From: Sphingobacteriales bacterium
GTDB lineage: Bacteria > Bacteroidota > Bacteroidia > Chitinophagales > Chitinophagaceae
NCBI GenBank assembly: GCA_016185185.1
Contig: JACPOD010000072.1
Location: forward strand, 1-41,049
Direction of reading: 5' to 3'
Length of the DNA: 41,049 nucleotides
Shown: positions 22,732 to 31,701 of the stretch, piece by piece
How the letters are laid out: the number at the start of each line of letters is the position of its first letter
How positions within the stretch are numbered: the stretch's first letter is position 1
Translations under genes and position numbers: made by a program
The notes under the pieces: generated by a model
The model's database searches: none
Seen by the model: only the letters and a program-made list of their open reading frames with translations
What the model was told of the DNA's origin: nothing

Positions 22732-23763
22732 ATGCCTAAGATAAACAGGAACGATAGTTTTAATTTTCTTTCCAAGCTAACTCCCCGCCGCATATGGAAT
22801 GCCGGTAAGGTAATGGGTAGTTATTATCTCAGCAGATTAATAAATAAACCGGTGCAATGGGGCTATCCCATTTCTGTTTCATTTGAACCAACTACTTCCT
22901 GCAATCTTCGTTGCCCCGAATGTCCCAGCGGGTTACGTTCTTTTACGAGGCCAACCGGGATGCTAGAAAAAAGTTTTTTTGAAAAAACGATTGACGATAT
23001 TTATAAAGAGTTGTTGTATCTCATTTTTTATTTTCAGGGCGAACCCTATCTCAACCCCAATTTTTTGGATATGGTGAAATATGCTTCGCAGAAAAAAATT
23101 TATACTGCCACATCTACTAATGCACATTACCTGACCGAAGAAGCAGCCAGAAAAACAGTTGAAAGCGGGTTGGACCGGTTAATTATTTCTATCGACGGAA
23201 CTACACAAGAAGTTTATGAGCAATATCGTGTGGGTGGAAAATTAGATAAAGTAATTGCCGGCGCTAAGAATATAGTGAAGTGGAAGGCAGCATTAAAAAG
23301 TAAAACACCATTCATTGTTTTTCAATTTTTGGTAGTTAAGCCTAACGAACATCAACTCAATGATGTAAAAACACTGGCCAAAGAAATTGGTGTGGATGAT
23401 GTGTGGTTTAAAACGGCACAGGTATATGATTATGAGAACGACCCCAATCAACTTATTCCATCTTTATCAAAATACAGCCGGTATAAAAAAGATGATGCAG
23501 GGAAAACCGTCTCAAAAAACAAACTGCAAAATCATTGCTGGAAATTATGGCATGCTAATGTAATTACCTGGGATGGGATTGTGGTGCCATGTTGTTTTGA
23601 TAAAGATGCCATGCACCACCTCGGAAATTTACAAACGCAATCGTTTAAAGAAGTTTGGAATAACAATAAATATAAACAGTTTCGCAAAGAATTAATGAGC
23701 AGCCGGAAAAATATCGACATCTGTGCCAACTGCAGCGAGGGATTAAAAGTGTGGGAAGATTAA
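22732..23763 (+). CDS. radical SAM/SPASM domain protein
   Basis: 343-residue radical S-adenosylmethionine enzyme. The [4Fe-4S] cluster motif is Cys 57-x3-Cys 61-x2-Cys 64 (SCNLRCPECPSG). FQGEPYLNP at 101-109 corresponds to the GGEP region, and LIISIDGTTQEVYEQYRVGG is the usual fourth-strand motif. The C-terminal SPASM domain shows Cys 269, the pair Cys 287-288 (GIVVPCCFD), and Cys 331/334 (CANCSEG) for auxiliary clusters. SPASM proteins modify peptides or act as maturases, but many stand-alone ones in Bacteroidota are uncharacterised. No small precursor peptide gene is visible beside it. It converges on the hydrolase gene with a 3-base gap. Confidence 0.85.
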   Translation: MPKINRNDSFNFLSKLTPRRIWNAGKVMGSYYLSRLINKPVQWGYPISVSFEPTTSCNLRCPECPSGLRSFTRPTGMLEKSFFEKTIDDIYKELLYLIFYFQGEPYLNPNFLDMVKYASQKKIYTATSTNAHYLTEEAARKTVESGLDRLIISIDGTTQEVYEQYRVGGKLDKVIAGAKNIVKWKAALKSKTPFIVFQFLVVKPNEHQLNDVKTLAKEIGVDDVWFKTAQVYDYENDPNQLIPSLSKYSRYKKDDAGKTVSKNKLQNHCWKLWHANVITWDGIVVPCCFDKDAMHHLGNLQTQSFKEVWNNNKYKQFRKELMSSRKNIDICANCSEGLKVWED

Positions 23764-23766
23764 ATA

Positions 23767-24756
23767 TTATTGTACGGGTTTTAGCCCTGTCACTTCTACC
23801 ATAAACTTTTCAATTTCCCTCTTTACACCTTCCACATCATGTGATTTTATGGGCGAACCCAATACATGGTCGCCGGTATTAGGCATCGCAACTTTTCGTT
23901 TGCTTGTAGAACCCAGCTCATCATACATCTGCAGCATGGCACTAACTTTTACCACACTATCCTGGTGCACATCATCTTTGTAATAATAGAGCATTAAAGT
24001 TGGTTGTGTAATTTTTTTAAATGTTTCTTTATTCATGGATGTTTCCAGCATCTCCTGCAGTGCAGAAACTCCCTCTAAACGAAAATGACTGTACCAGTAT
24101 TTTTTAAATTCGTCCCGCTGGTCTTTGGAGTTTACATAATTACCTTTCATAACCAGTCTGCCAATTTGTAATCCCCAGTGATTATTGGCTATCCACGCCA
24201 TTGGGTCATTAATAGCAATATTGGGCGATAATAAAATCAAAGATGATATATCGTTAGGATAGGTGGCTGCTAATTGCAGTGCATTGGTACCACCGGTTGA
24301 TGTTGACATTAAAATAATTTTATTGCCCAATTGCTTACCAATTGCCAGTGCTTCCTTTACAGAATGCCAGTATTTTTCTGCGGTAAGGTTGATCAATACA
24401 TCCGTAGTATCCAGCCCATGCTCTGCCAGGCGGCTTAAGAATAAATTATAACCAAATTTTTTTGCGATGTCTTTATGAATGGGATTGCCTTCTTCTTTTG
24501 ATGCAGTAAAACCATGCAGGTAAACAATGGCGTATTTCGTTTTTTGTTTGAGCGAATCATTGGCCCAAACAATCTCAGCTTCATTGCCGGGTTTTATTTT
24601 GTGTTTTGATTCTATTTGCTTCACATACGCTTCAACAGGTGAGCTGATTGCCGGCAATGTTTTTTCATAAACAGGATGTTCAGGAGTTGGTCCAAATAAA
24701 TATACAATGGTTAAAACAGAAACAATCATAAGCAATTCACGAAAGAATTTTTTCAT
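23767..24756 (-). CDS. alpha/beta hydrolase, lipase/esterase-like, membrane anchored
   Basis: 329-residue alpha/beta hydrolase with an N-terminal hydrophobic anchor or signal (residues 7-22). The strand-turn YAIVYLHGFTASKEEG (residues 75-90) precedes the nucleophile elbow MSTSTGGTNAL, Ser 153, in which the first Gly of GxSxG is Ser. The likely acid is in YYYKDDVHQD and the catalytic His in TGDHVLGSP near the C-terminus, a layout like monoglyceride lipases and carboxylesterases. I use the ATG at 24756; the alternative TTG three codons upstream is unlikely. Substrate not known. Confidence 0.8.
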   Translation of the reverse strand: MKKFFRELLMIVSVLTIVYLFGPTPEHPVYEKTLPAISSPVEAYVKQIESKHKIKPGNEAEIVWANDSLKQKTKYAIVYLHGFTASKEEGNPIHKDIAKKFGYNLFLSRLAEHGLDTTDVLINLTAEKYWHSVKEALAIGKQLGNKIILMSTSTGGTNALQLAATYPNDISSLILLSPNIAINDPMAWIANNHWGLQIGRLVMKGNYVNSKDQRDEFKKYWYSHFRLEGVSALQEMLETSMNKETFKKITQPTLMLYYYKDDVHQDSVVKVSAMLQMYDELGSTSKRKVAMPNTGDHVLGSPIKSHDVEGVKREIEKFMVEVTGLKPVQ

Positions 24757-24835
24757 CCGGAACAATTTAATTTTTTACAAAAAACAGGAAACGAGCCCAT
24801 TAAATTAACTAAATTACCAATACAATTCAACTGCT

Positions 24836-25987
24836 ATGCAACCTGCTGTTCGATTTACTGCCCTTGATGTCTTCCGGGGAATGACGATTTGTTTTATGAT
24901 CATTGTTAATACTCCGGGAAGCGGAGCTACTACCTATGCCCCGCTTATGCATGCCAGCTGGCACGGGTTTACTCCAACAGATTTAGTATTTCCTTCTTTC
25001 TTGTTTGCGGTAGGGAATGCTATGAGTTTTGTGCTACCAAGGTGGGAACAGCAATCCAATGCATATGTGGTGGGAAAAATTTTAAAACGCACCGCACTGA
25101 TTTTCTTATTGGGTTATTTAATGTACTGGTTTCCCTTTTTCAAACAGGATAGAAATTTAAATATACTTCCTTTCCCCATTAGTGAAACACGCATCCTTGG
25201 CGTACTGCAACGTATTGCATTATGTTATGGCGCTGCAGCACTGATGATTCATTTTTTTAAGATCAGTACAGCAACCATCCTTGGTATAGTTTTATTGATT
25301 GGATACTGGTTAGTATTGTTGATTTTTGGCGAGGCAGGGAAAGAATTTACGATGACCGGAAATATTGGGCAAAAAATTGATTTGTGGCTAATGGGAGAAA
25401 AGCATTTGTACCACGGTGAAGGTATTGCTTTTGATCCCGAAGGTTGGCTAAGTACTTTACCAGCTATTGGAAATGTAATAGCAGGATTTATAGCCGGGAA
25501 ATTTATTCAGGAAAAAGCCCGCCTGAACGACACAGTCGGGCAGGGAAAGACTTATGAAACACTCACCAGGCTGATGGTGGCTGGTTTTATTTGTTTGGTA
25601 ATTGCTTATTTCTGGGATCTAAGTTTTCCCATCAATAAAAAATTATGGACCAGTACTTTTGTTTTATATACGGTTGGACTTGATTGCATTATTATTTCTG
25701 TCATTATTTATGTGATTGATTTTTTACATAAAACAAACTGGACAAACTTTTTTGAAATTTTTGGCAAAAATCCATTAGCTATTTATTTATTAAGCGAAGT
25801 ACTGGCAACCGTATTATGGACCATTCACACCGATCCTAAAACCTCATTATACCAATGGCTATTTAAAAATATTTTTAGCCATGTGGGTGCTTATTCTGGC
25901 TCTTTTTTGTTTGCTGTTGCATATATGTTGCTGTGCTGGAGCGTTGGCTACTGGATGGATAAGAAAAAGATTTATGTTAGGGTGTAA
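24836..25987 (+). CDS. NagX / HGSNAT-like membrane protein (DUF5009-type acyltransferase)
   Basis: 383-residue integral membrane protein with about ten hydrophobic segments. It begins with RFTALDVFRGMTICFMIIVN, then SWHGFTPTDLVFPSFLFAVGNAM, the signature of the family that includes heparan-alpha-glucosaminide N-acetyltransferase and bacterial NagX. The conserved His of the MHASWHGF segment is the candidate acetyl carrier, by analogy with HGSNAT. Bacterial members are thought to acetylate amino sugars or transport them across the inner membrane; neither is proven. No amino-sugar genes flank it. Confidence 0.8.
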   Translation: MQPAVRFTALDVFRGMTICFMIIVNTPGSGATTYAPLMHASWHGFTPTDLVFPSFLFAVGNAMSFVLPRWEQQSNAYVVGKILKRTALIFLLGYLMYWFPFFKQDRNLNILPFPISETRILGVLQRIALCYGAAALMIHFFKISTATILGIVLLIGYWLVLLIFGEAGKEFTMTGNIGQKIDLWLMGEKHLYHGEGIAFDPEGWLSTLPAIGNVIAGFIAGKFIQEKARLNDTVGQGKTYETLTRLMVAGFICLVIAYFWDLSFPINKKLWTSTFVLYTVGLDCIIISVIIYVIDFLHKTNWTNFFEIFGKNPLAIYLLSEVLATVLWTIHTDPKTSLYQWLFKNIFSHVGAYSGSFLFAVAYMLLCWSVGYWMDKKKIYVRV

Positions 25988-26120
25988 TAAAAGATTTTGA
26001 AGAATAGAAATACGGATGTACAAGAGTGCGACGCAACTATTGCTGCTGAAGAGCTATATCGCTGGAACCCAAATGGTAATATTCATTTTGCGTTCATAAT
26101 AATATAATCCTCCATTCGCC
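25988..26120. other. intergenic stretch with a GC-richer non-coding element
   Basis: A non-coding gap before the typA promoter. Bases about 26012-26072 are noticeably richer in G+C than the flanks and contain words such as AAGAGTGCGACGCAAC and GCTGCTGAAGAGC. No ORF, tRNA or clear hairpin was found. It could be a dispersed intergenic repeat or a decayed sequence. Confidence 0.3.
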
Positions 26121-26150
26121 TTGCCTTCCCGCCGATTTAGTGTACCTTTG
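26121..26150 (+). promoter_or_regulatory. promoter of typA
   Basis: TTG (26121-26123), 19 bases, TACCTTTG (26143-26150): a full match to the Bacteroidota consensus. Transcription would start near 26157, about 16 bases before the ATG at 26173. Confidence 0.72.
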
Positions 26151-26172
26151 CGCTTCTTTTGAAAAAGCGATT

Positions 26173-27978
26173 ATGGAAATAAGAAATATAGCAATTATTG
26201 CACACGTTGACCATGGAAAAACAACCCTGGTAGATAAGATATTACATGCTACCAAAGTGTTTCGGGACAACCAGGAAACCGGTGAACTGATAATGGACAG
26301 CAACGATCTGGAAAGGGAACGGGGTATCACTATTTTTAGTAAAAACGCCGCAGTAAAATATAAAGACGTTAAGATTAATGTGATTGATACTCCGGGTCAC
26401 TCTGACTTTGGCGGGGAAGTGGAAAGAGTATTAAAAATGGCGGATGGTGTAATCCTATTAGTCGATGCCTTTGAAGGGCCCATGCCACAAACCCGTTTTG
26501 TATTACAAAAGGCATTGCATTTAAACTTAAAACCAATTGTGGTTATTAATAAAGTGGATAAGCCGAACTGCCGGCCAGATGAAGTACATGATGCGGTGTT
26601 TGAATTATTCTTCAACTTAGATGCAACAGAAGAACAGCTCGATTTTCCAACTTATTACGGTAGTGGCAAGAATGGTTGGTTTAACGATAACAATACTCAA
26701 ATTGATAATATTAATCCACTACTGGATGGAATATTAAAATATGTACCTGCGCCAAAAGTAAACGAAGGGTATTTGCAGATGCAGATAACTTCATTAGATT
26801 ATTCTTCTTTCCTTGGCCGTATTGCCATTGGCAAAGTAGCCCGTGGTGTTATTAAAGAAAACCAGCCCATTGCTTTAATGCAAACAGATGGTTCTATTAA
26901 AAAATCAAAAGTAAAAGAGTTGTATGTGTTTGAAGGAATGGGTAAGAAAAAAGTAACGGAAGTAATTGCCGGTGACCTTTGCGCTGTGGTGGGAATTGAA
27001 GATTTTAATATTGGAGATACAATTGCAGATGCAGAAAATCCTGAAGCATTGCCCATCATCAGTGTAGATGAACCCACCATGAGCATGTTATTCAGCATTA
27101 ATAATTCGCCCTTTTACGGTAAAGATGGAAAATTTGTTACCAGCCGCCATCTGCGTGACCGTTTGCTGAAAGAAACTGAAAAAAACCTGGCCTTGAGAGT
27201 AGAAGATACAGACAGTGGGGATAGCTTTCTCGTTTATGGTCGTGGAATCCTCCATTTAGGAATTTTAATTGAAACCATGCGCCGTGAGGGATATGAGTTA
27301 ACTATTGGTCAGCCACAAGTATTAGTGAAAGAGATAAATGGTGTAAAGTGTGAACCGTACGAAAACTTAGTAGTAGATGTGCCACAGGAATATGCGAGCA
27401 AAGTAATTGACCTTGTAACAAGAAGAAAAGGTGAATTACATGTAATGGAAACAAAGGGAGAAATTCAGCATTTAGAATTTGAAATACCATCGAGAGGACT
27501 CATCGGGTTACGTTCGAATATGCTTACTAATACAGCTGGCGAAGCAGTAATGGCCCATCGTTTCTTGGAATATAAACCATGGAAGGGTGCGATTCCCGGA
27601 AGAAACAATGGGGTATTGATCTCTAAATTCCAGGATAAAACAACTGGCTATTCTATTGATAAATTACAGGACAGGGGAACCTTCTTTGTAGATCCCGGAG
27701 AAGATGTATATGCCGGACAGATCATAGCAGAAAACATTAAACCTGGTGATTTGATCGTAAATGCTACAGAAGGAAAAAAATTAACGAACCACCGTGCCAG
27801 TGGAAGTGATGATGCAACACGAATAGCACCTAAAACTTTAATGACGCTGGAAGAATGTATGGAGTATATTGAGCAGGATGAATGTATTGAAGTAACGCCA
27901 AACTTTATCCGGATGCGTAAAGTGATTTTAGATGAAGAAGAAAGAAAGAAACAAGCCAAAAGAATGGAAACAGTATAA
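26173..27978 (+). CDS. typA: ribosome-associated GTPase TypA/BipA
   Basis: 601-residue translational GTPase related to EF-G and LepA, which binds ribosomes and supports growth and ribosome assembly under stress or cold. G1 AHVDHGKTT (10-18), switch I RERGITIFSKN, G3 DTPGHSDFGGEVERVL, G4 NKVDKP. Domain II, the EF-G-like domains III and V (RGLIGLRSNMLTNTAGEAVM) and the TypA C-terminal domain (LQDRGTFFVDPGEDVYAGQIIAEN) are all present; length is normal. I start at ATG 26173 (MEIRNIAIIAHVDHGKTT) because the open frame upstream overlaps the promoter. Monocistronic by its own promoter and terminator. Confidence 0.96.
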   Translation: MEIRNIAIIAHVDHGKTTLVDKILHATKVFRDNQETGELIMDSNDLERERGITIFSKNAAVKYKDVKINVIDTPGHSDFGGEVERVLKMADGVILLVDAFEGPMPQTRFVLQKALHLNLKPIVVINKVDKPNCRPDEVHDAVFELFFNLDATEEQLDFPTYYGSGKNGWFNDNNTQIDNINPLLDGILKYVPAPKVNEGYLQMQITSLDYSSFLGRIAIGKVARGVIKENQPIALMQTDGSIKKSKVKELYVFEGMGKKKVTEVIAGDLCAVVGIEDFNIGDTIADAENPEALPIISVDEPTMSMLFSINNSPFYGKDGKFVTSRHLRDRLLKETEKNLALRVEDTDSGDSFLVYGRGILHLGILIETMRREGYELTIGQPQVLVKEINGVKCEPYENLVVDVPQEYASKVIDLVTRRKGELHVMETKGEIQHLEFEIPSRGLIGLRSNMLTNTAGEAVMAHRFLEYKPWKGAIPGRNNGVLISKFQDKTTGYSIDKLQDRGTFFVDPGEDVYAGQIIAENIKPGDLIVNATEGKKLTNHRASGSDDATRIAPKTLMTLEECMEYIEQDECIEVTPNFIRMRKVILDEEERKKQAKRMETV

Positions 27979-27982
27979 AATG

Positions 27983-28009
27983 AAAGCGGAGATTTTCTCC
28001 GCTTTTTTT
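27983..28009 (+). terminator. rho-independent terminator of typA
   Basis: Perfect 10-bp stem AAAGCGGAGA (27983-27992) / TCTCCGCTTT (27996-28005) with a 3-base loop and a run of T to 28009. The T-run overlaps the stop codon of the convergent minus-strand gene. Confidence 0.9.
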
Positions 28010-29441
28010 ATTCGTGGCATTTATAAAGTACTCTTTCTTTATTACCATATTGTTCTACGGGACTATAACAAGAGTTAATGAAACTGGCTTCACTGGAATA
28101 AGTGTAATAATATAAAGCACTGTTATCTGCCCGAACTTCCTTGTGATAGTTCACCAGGATCAACCAGTCAAGATGCAGTGATTCCTTATAAAAATAAATG
28201 GTTGGATGAAAATGCCAATGCGTATTTAAAGTAATTGTTATCTCCCCTTCATTATGTTTTTTTTCAAGGTAAGTAATGATATCCCTGTCATTAGCATTGT
28301 AGTACCATTCAAAAGTTGCTTTTAAATTAGCATTCCGTATAAAATGAGTTAGTGCCAGTGCGCCTAATAGTACGAGGAAAACCGGGTACCTGCTTTTTTG
28401 TATCTCAAATAAATAGGCAACTGCTGTAATTACAAATAGGATAAATAAGGGGAAAAGAAAAAGAGCTGTTCGGGAAATGAGATATGAATTACCAAGCAAT
28501 TTATTTTGTACAAATAAAATAAATATACTTCCACATAATAACATGGCTGTAAGTAACAGAAACTGGTAAAACTGCTGCCTGTAATTTTTTCTGTACATAA
28601 AAACAACTGCCAGAGACCCGGCAAATGCCGTTACTAATATGCCAGATAAAAAAATAGCGTTATCAATAAAAAGAACAGGTTGATTATAATTTAAACAACG
28701 GGCAAGTGAAAAAACAGTGTCTTTTATAAAATCATTTTCGCCCCAATGCGGTACAGTATTGTGAACAATTAAAGCTTTTATTGGTGAATAGACCAAAGTT
28801 CCAAGTAGAATAATAGAAACAACAATAGAGCCCCATAATTTTAAAGAATATAGTTTTTGCAGAAACATATAAATCCCGAAAAACATAATGAGGGCTGCAA
28901 AGAAATTAAGTAAAGTAAATTGAGTATAGGCCGCTAATATTCCCGCCGTTAATGAAAGAATTAAATGTACTAATCTCTTTGCCTGTACGTATTCTGAAGC
29001 ATAATAAATACTGCAAACCATAAAACCGCAGGACAAACCATAGCCTCTTGCTAATCCGAAAAAATCAAGCAGGTATGGATTAAAACAAAGTAAAATTATG
29101 GCTGCTAACAACGACCATGGATTTGTAATATTTTTTTTTAACAAACTAACCCCGAAAGAATAGAATAGTATAAATCCAATAAAATTTGGCAGACGAACTG
29201 ACCATTGATGAATACCAAAAACCGCCGAAAACAACTTAACCATCAATGTGTGAAAAATATGGTTATTGGGATCGTAGTTACGGTTGGTTACTATATCTGT
29301 TAATGGGAAAGGAGCATAGGTAAGGCAGGTTTGTGTTTCGTCATGTGTAAAAGAAACGGTAAAAATTCTCGTCAATATATATGCAGCCAGCACAATGCCG
29401 GGAACAACGATAATGACCCACTCAGCTCTTTTTTGAATCAT
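28008..29441 (-). CDS. multi-pass membrane protein, GT-C (GT39/ArnT-like) glycosyltransferase candidate
   Basis: 477 residues with about eleven hydrophobic segments and a soluble C-terminal part of ~90 residues. The first periplasmic loop carries the acidic motif FTHDETQT (Asp-Glu) expected for GT-C enzymes using polyprenyl-phosphate sugars, and NYDPNNHIFHTL follows, as in the dolichyl-phosphate mannosyltransferase-like proteins of Bacteroidota. The donor and acceptor are unknown. It lies 41 bases downstream of the M28 peptidase gene on the same strand, so co-transcription is likely; whether the two act together is not evident. Confidence 0.65.
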   Translation of the reverse strand: MIQKRAEWVIIVVPGIVLAAYILTRIFTVSFTHDETQTCLTYAPFPLTDIVTNRNYDPNNHIFHTLMVKLFSAVFGIHQWSVRLPNFIGFILFYSFGVSLLKKNITNPWSLLAAIILLCFNPYLLDFFGLARGYGLSCGFMVCSIYYASEYVQAKRLVHLILSLTAGILAAYTQFTLLNFFAALIMFFGIYMFLQKLYSLKLWGSIVVSIILLGTLVYSPIKALIVHNTVPHWGENDFIKDTVFSLARCLNYNQPVLFIDNAIFLSGILVTAFAGSLAVVFMYRKNYRQQFYQFLLLTAMLLCGSIFILFVQNKLLGNSYLISRTALFLFPLFILFVITAVAYLFEIQKSRYPVFLVLLGALALTHFIRNANLKATFEWYYNANDRDIITYLEKKHNEGEITITLNTHWHFHPTIYFYKESLHLDWLILVNYHKEVRADNSALYYYTYSSEASFINSCYSPVEQYGNKERVLYKCHE

Positions 29442-29482
29442 GAAACGCAGGAATATTTTTTAGCATTTCAAGATAGGTAATT

Positions 29483-31042
29483 TTAATTAAGTGATTTGTC
29501 TCTTTTCATCATGGTTTTCCGGTTGGCCATTTCCCATGCAGTATAAAAAACAAGTTGTGCCCTTTTTGCCTGGAGCATATAGTTTATTTTATCCGGTGTA
29601 TCTGATTTACGGTGGTAATCGCTCTGCATATTATCAAAATAGAAAATCACCGGAATACCCTTTTTAGCAAAATTATAATGGTCACTCCGGTAATAAAAAC
29701 GATTGGGATCTTCAGGATCATTAAACTTTCTGTCTAATACCAACTGTGTATAGGTATTATTTACTGAATCAGTTACGGGAGTTAATTCGCTGCTGAGTTT
29801 ATCATCACCAATTACATACACATAGTTGGTTGAATCTATAGCTGGTCTTTTCTCATCCGTACGTCCAATCATATCAATATTTAAATCAACCGAAGTTTTA
29901 GTAACAGGAAATACCGGGTTGTTTGAATAATATTCCGAACCCCATAACCCTTTTTCTTCGCCACTTACAGTCATAAACACAATTGTTCTACGGGGGCGAT
30001 AACCAGCCGCCGCCGCTCTTGAAAATGCTTCTGAAATTTCTAAAACAGCTGTAGTGCCGCTCCCGTCATCATCAGCACCCGGTCTTAATTCACCATTCAC
30101 AATGCCAAGATGGTCGTAATGGGCCGTTACAAAAACATATTCTTCTTTTTTATCTGTTCCTTCCAGTGTACCCAGTACGTTAGTAGAATAAGAGAGCGTT
30201 TTTTGCTCTGCATAAGCAGCATCAAGTTTTATCTTTTTTCTGATATAATCTTTTTTGGTATAAGGCTCCAGGTTTACGGCTTTTTCCTTAATAGCAGTAA
30301 AGGTTTCATTTCCGAAAATAATCCTGGCTATATCATGCGAAATGGTGATGCCGTTTACCGTTTTTTCAAAAGAGGGTAAAAAAAGATTTGATTTCCTGCT
30401 TTCACCGGCGGTGTAGTTACTGAATTTTTCCAGGGATTGATTAATGTATAAAGCGCCTTTTGCACCATGATTACCGGCATTAATAAGTTTTTCAGTTATT
30501 GTCTTCGTCCAATCGGCTGTATATTCCCTGTTACCGGATACAATATAGATTGAATCTTTTTTTGGTTCCCCGTTTACAAAAACAACTATTTTGCCTTTGA
30601 CATTTAACCCGGCATAATCATCATAATTCTTACTACTGATACCATAACCAACAAAAATAATTTCATTGCCATTGATGGAACCGTTTTCATTTGCATTGGC
30701 GGGCACTAAATAATCTTTGCCCCATACCAGTTGTTTTTTATTTAGCGTTACCGAAGAATGCATTAAACTGTCAACGTTTAATGAAAATTTTTGCTGGTAA
30801 CCTTTTAAAGAAGCGGGTGGGTTTAACCCTAATGATTTAAAATGATTTTCAATGTAAGCAGCTGCTTTACGCTGCCCCTCTTTTGCCGTTTCTCTGCCTT
30901 CCATTTCAGGACCTGCAATTATGAAAAGATGTTTTTTCAGATCATCAGCCGTAATGGTTTCAGCAAATTTTTTGGCAATTGCATTTTGTGCAACGCCATT
31001 AACCGTAAAAAGCAAAGCCAGCAGTATACAAGTATTTCTCAT
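29483..31042 (-). CDS. M28 family zinc aminopeptidase with PA domain
   Basis: 519-residue exported metallopeptidase. Signal peptide to about residue 19. The peptidase domain begins near residue 30 and is split by a PA-like insertion (about 110-250, with NEIIFVGYGISS...YDDYAGLNVKGKIVVFVNGEP). Zinc ligands: His 308 (TAHYDHLG), Asp 324 (GADDDGSG), Glu 362/363 (SGEEKG, base and ligand), Asp 390 (NIDMIGR) and a late His (DYHRKSDTPDK). Likely removes N-terminal residues from peptides in the periplasm or outside the cell. No sorting domain, so it is not T9SS cargo; the Cys 5 region is not a convincing lipobox. Confidence 0.88.
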   Translation of the reverse strand: MRNTCILLALLFTVNGVAQNAIAKKFAETITADDLKKHLFIIAGPEMEGRETAKEGQRKAAAYIENHFKSLGLNPPASLKGYQQKFSLNVDSLMHSSVTLNKKQLVWGKDYLVPANANENGSINGNEIIFVGYGISSKNYDDYAGLNVKGKIVVFVNGEPKKDSIYIVSGNREYTADWTKTITEKLINAGNHGAKGALYINQSLEKFSNYTAGESRKSNLFLPSFEKTVNGITISHDIARIIFGNETFTAIKEKAVNLEPYTKKDYIRKKIKLDAAYAEQKTLSYSTNVLGTLEGTDKKEEYVFVTAHYDHLGIVNGELRPGADDDGSGTTAVLEISEAFSRAAAAGYRPRRTIVFMTVSGEEKGLWGSEYYSNNPVFPVTKTSVDLNIDMIGRTDEKRPAIDSTNYVYVIGDDKLSSELTPVTDSVNNTYTQLVLDRKFNDPEDPNRFYYRSDHYNFAKKGIPVIFYFDNMQSDYHRKSDTPDKINYMLQAKRAQLVFYTAWEMANRKTMMKRDKSLN

Positions 31043-31123
31043 GTATAAATTTTTTCAAATAAACAATTTTTCAACTAACTAAAACAATCAAATGGATAAA
31101 TGGTTATCAGCGCCGGAAGATTG

Positions 31124-31579
31124 TCAGGCGCAGGCAATTTTATTCACCCTGTTAAGGTGACGGCCTCCTTCAAAATTTGTAGTCATAAATATCTGCAGCA
31201 TTTTTTCTGCCACTCCTTCACTTACAAACCGGGCGGGTATGCAAAGGATATTAGCATCATTATGTTCACGGCAAACTTTAGCAATTTCTTCACCCCAGCA
31301 AATAGCTGCACGGATATGCTGATGTTTATTGGCGGTTATTGCCACTCCATTGGCAGTACCACATAATAAAATTCCAAATGCAGCTTCACCCTTTTCAACA
31401 GCACTGGCAACCGGATGTGCAAAATCAGGATAGTCAACAGAATCTTTGGTATGTGTGCCAAAATCAGTATAGGGCAGACCTTTTCCTTCTAAAAAAGAGA
31501 TGAGTTGCTCTTTGAAATCATAGCCGGCATGATCTGAACCGATGGCGATGGGTTTGCTTAAATCAAATGGTGAATGCAT
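31124..31579 (-). CDS. rpiB: ribose-5-phosphate isomerase B
   Basis: 151-residue RpiB/LacAB family isomerase interconverting ribose 5-phosphate and ribulose 5-phosphate in the pentose phosphate pathway. IGSDHAGYDFKE at 13-24 (Asp 16, His 17), the catalytic Cys 73 in LLCGTANGVAI, and REHNDANILCIPARF at 104-118 (His 106), then FEGGRHLNRVNKI, match the family. The loop after Cys 73 is GTANG, where many members have GTGIG or GSGNG. It is preceded by a heptanucleotide repeat that begins five bases upstream of its ATG. Confidence 0.93.
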   Translation of the reverse strand: MHSPFDLSKPIAIGSDHAGYDFKEQLISFLEGKGLPYTDFGTHTKDSVDYPDFAHPVASAVEKGEAAFGILLCGTANGVAITANKHQHIRAAICWGEEIAKVCREHNDANILCIPARFVSEGVAEKMLQIFMTTNFEGGRHLNRVNKIACA

Positions 31580-31583
31580 AGCA

Positions 31584-31625
31584 AATTAGAAATTAGAAAT
31601 TAGAAATGTGAAATAAGAAATTAAA
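31584..31625. repeat. degenerate heptanucleotide tandem repeat
   Basis: Three perfect copies of AAATTAG (31584-31604) are followed by AAATGTG, AAATAAG and AAATTAA, about six units. The block ends four bases from the rpiB start codon, on its promoter side. A separate CCTTATT doublet lies at about 31676-31690. Confidence 0.75.
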
Positions 31626-31701
31626 AAGTATAACAAAGGTACTACTTCATATTAATTCACTTTCTTATTTTATGTTCCTTATTCCTTATTTTTCATTTTA
31701 C

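Noticed and set aside
31584..31690. Possible CRISPR-like or satellite array
   Set aside because: The units are only seven bases, degenerate, without spacers and without cas genes nearby.
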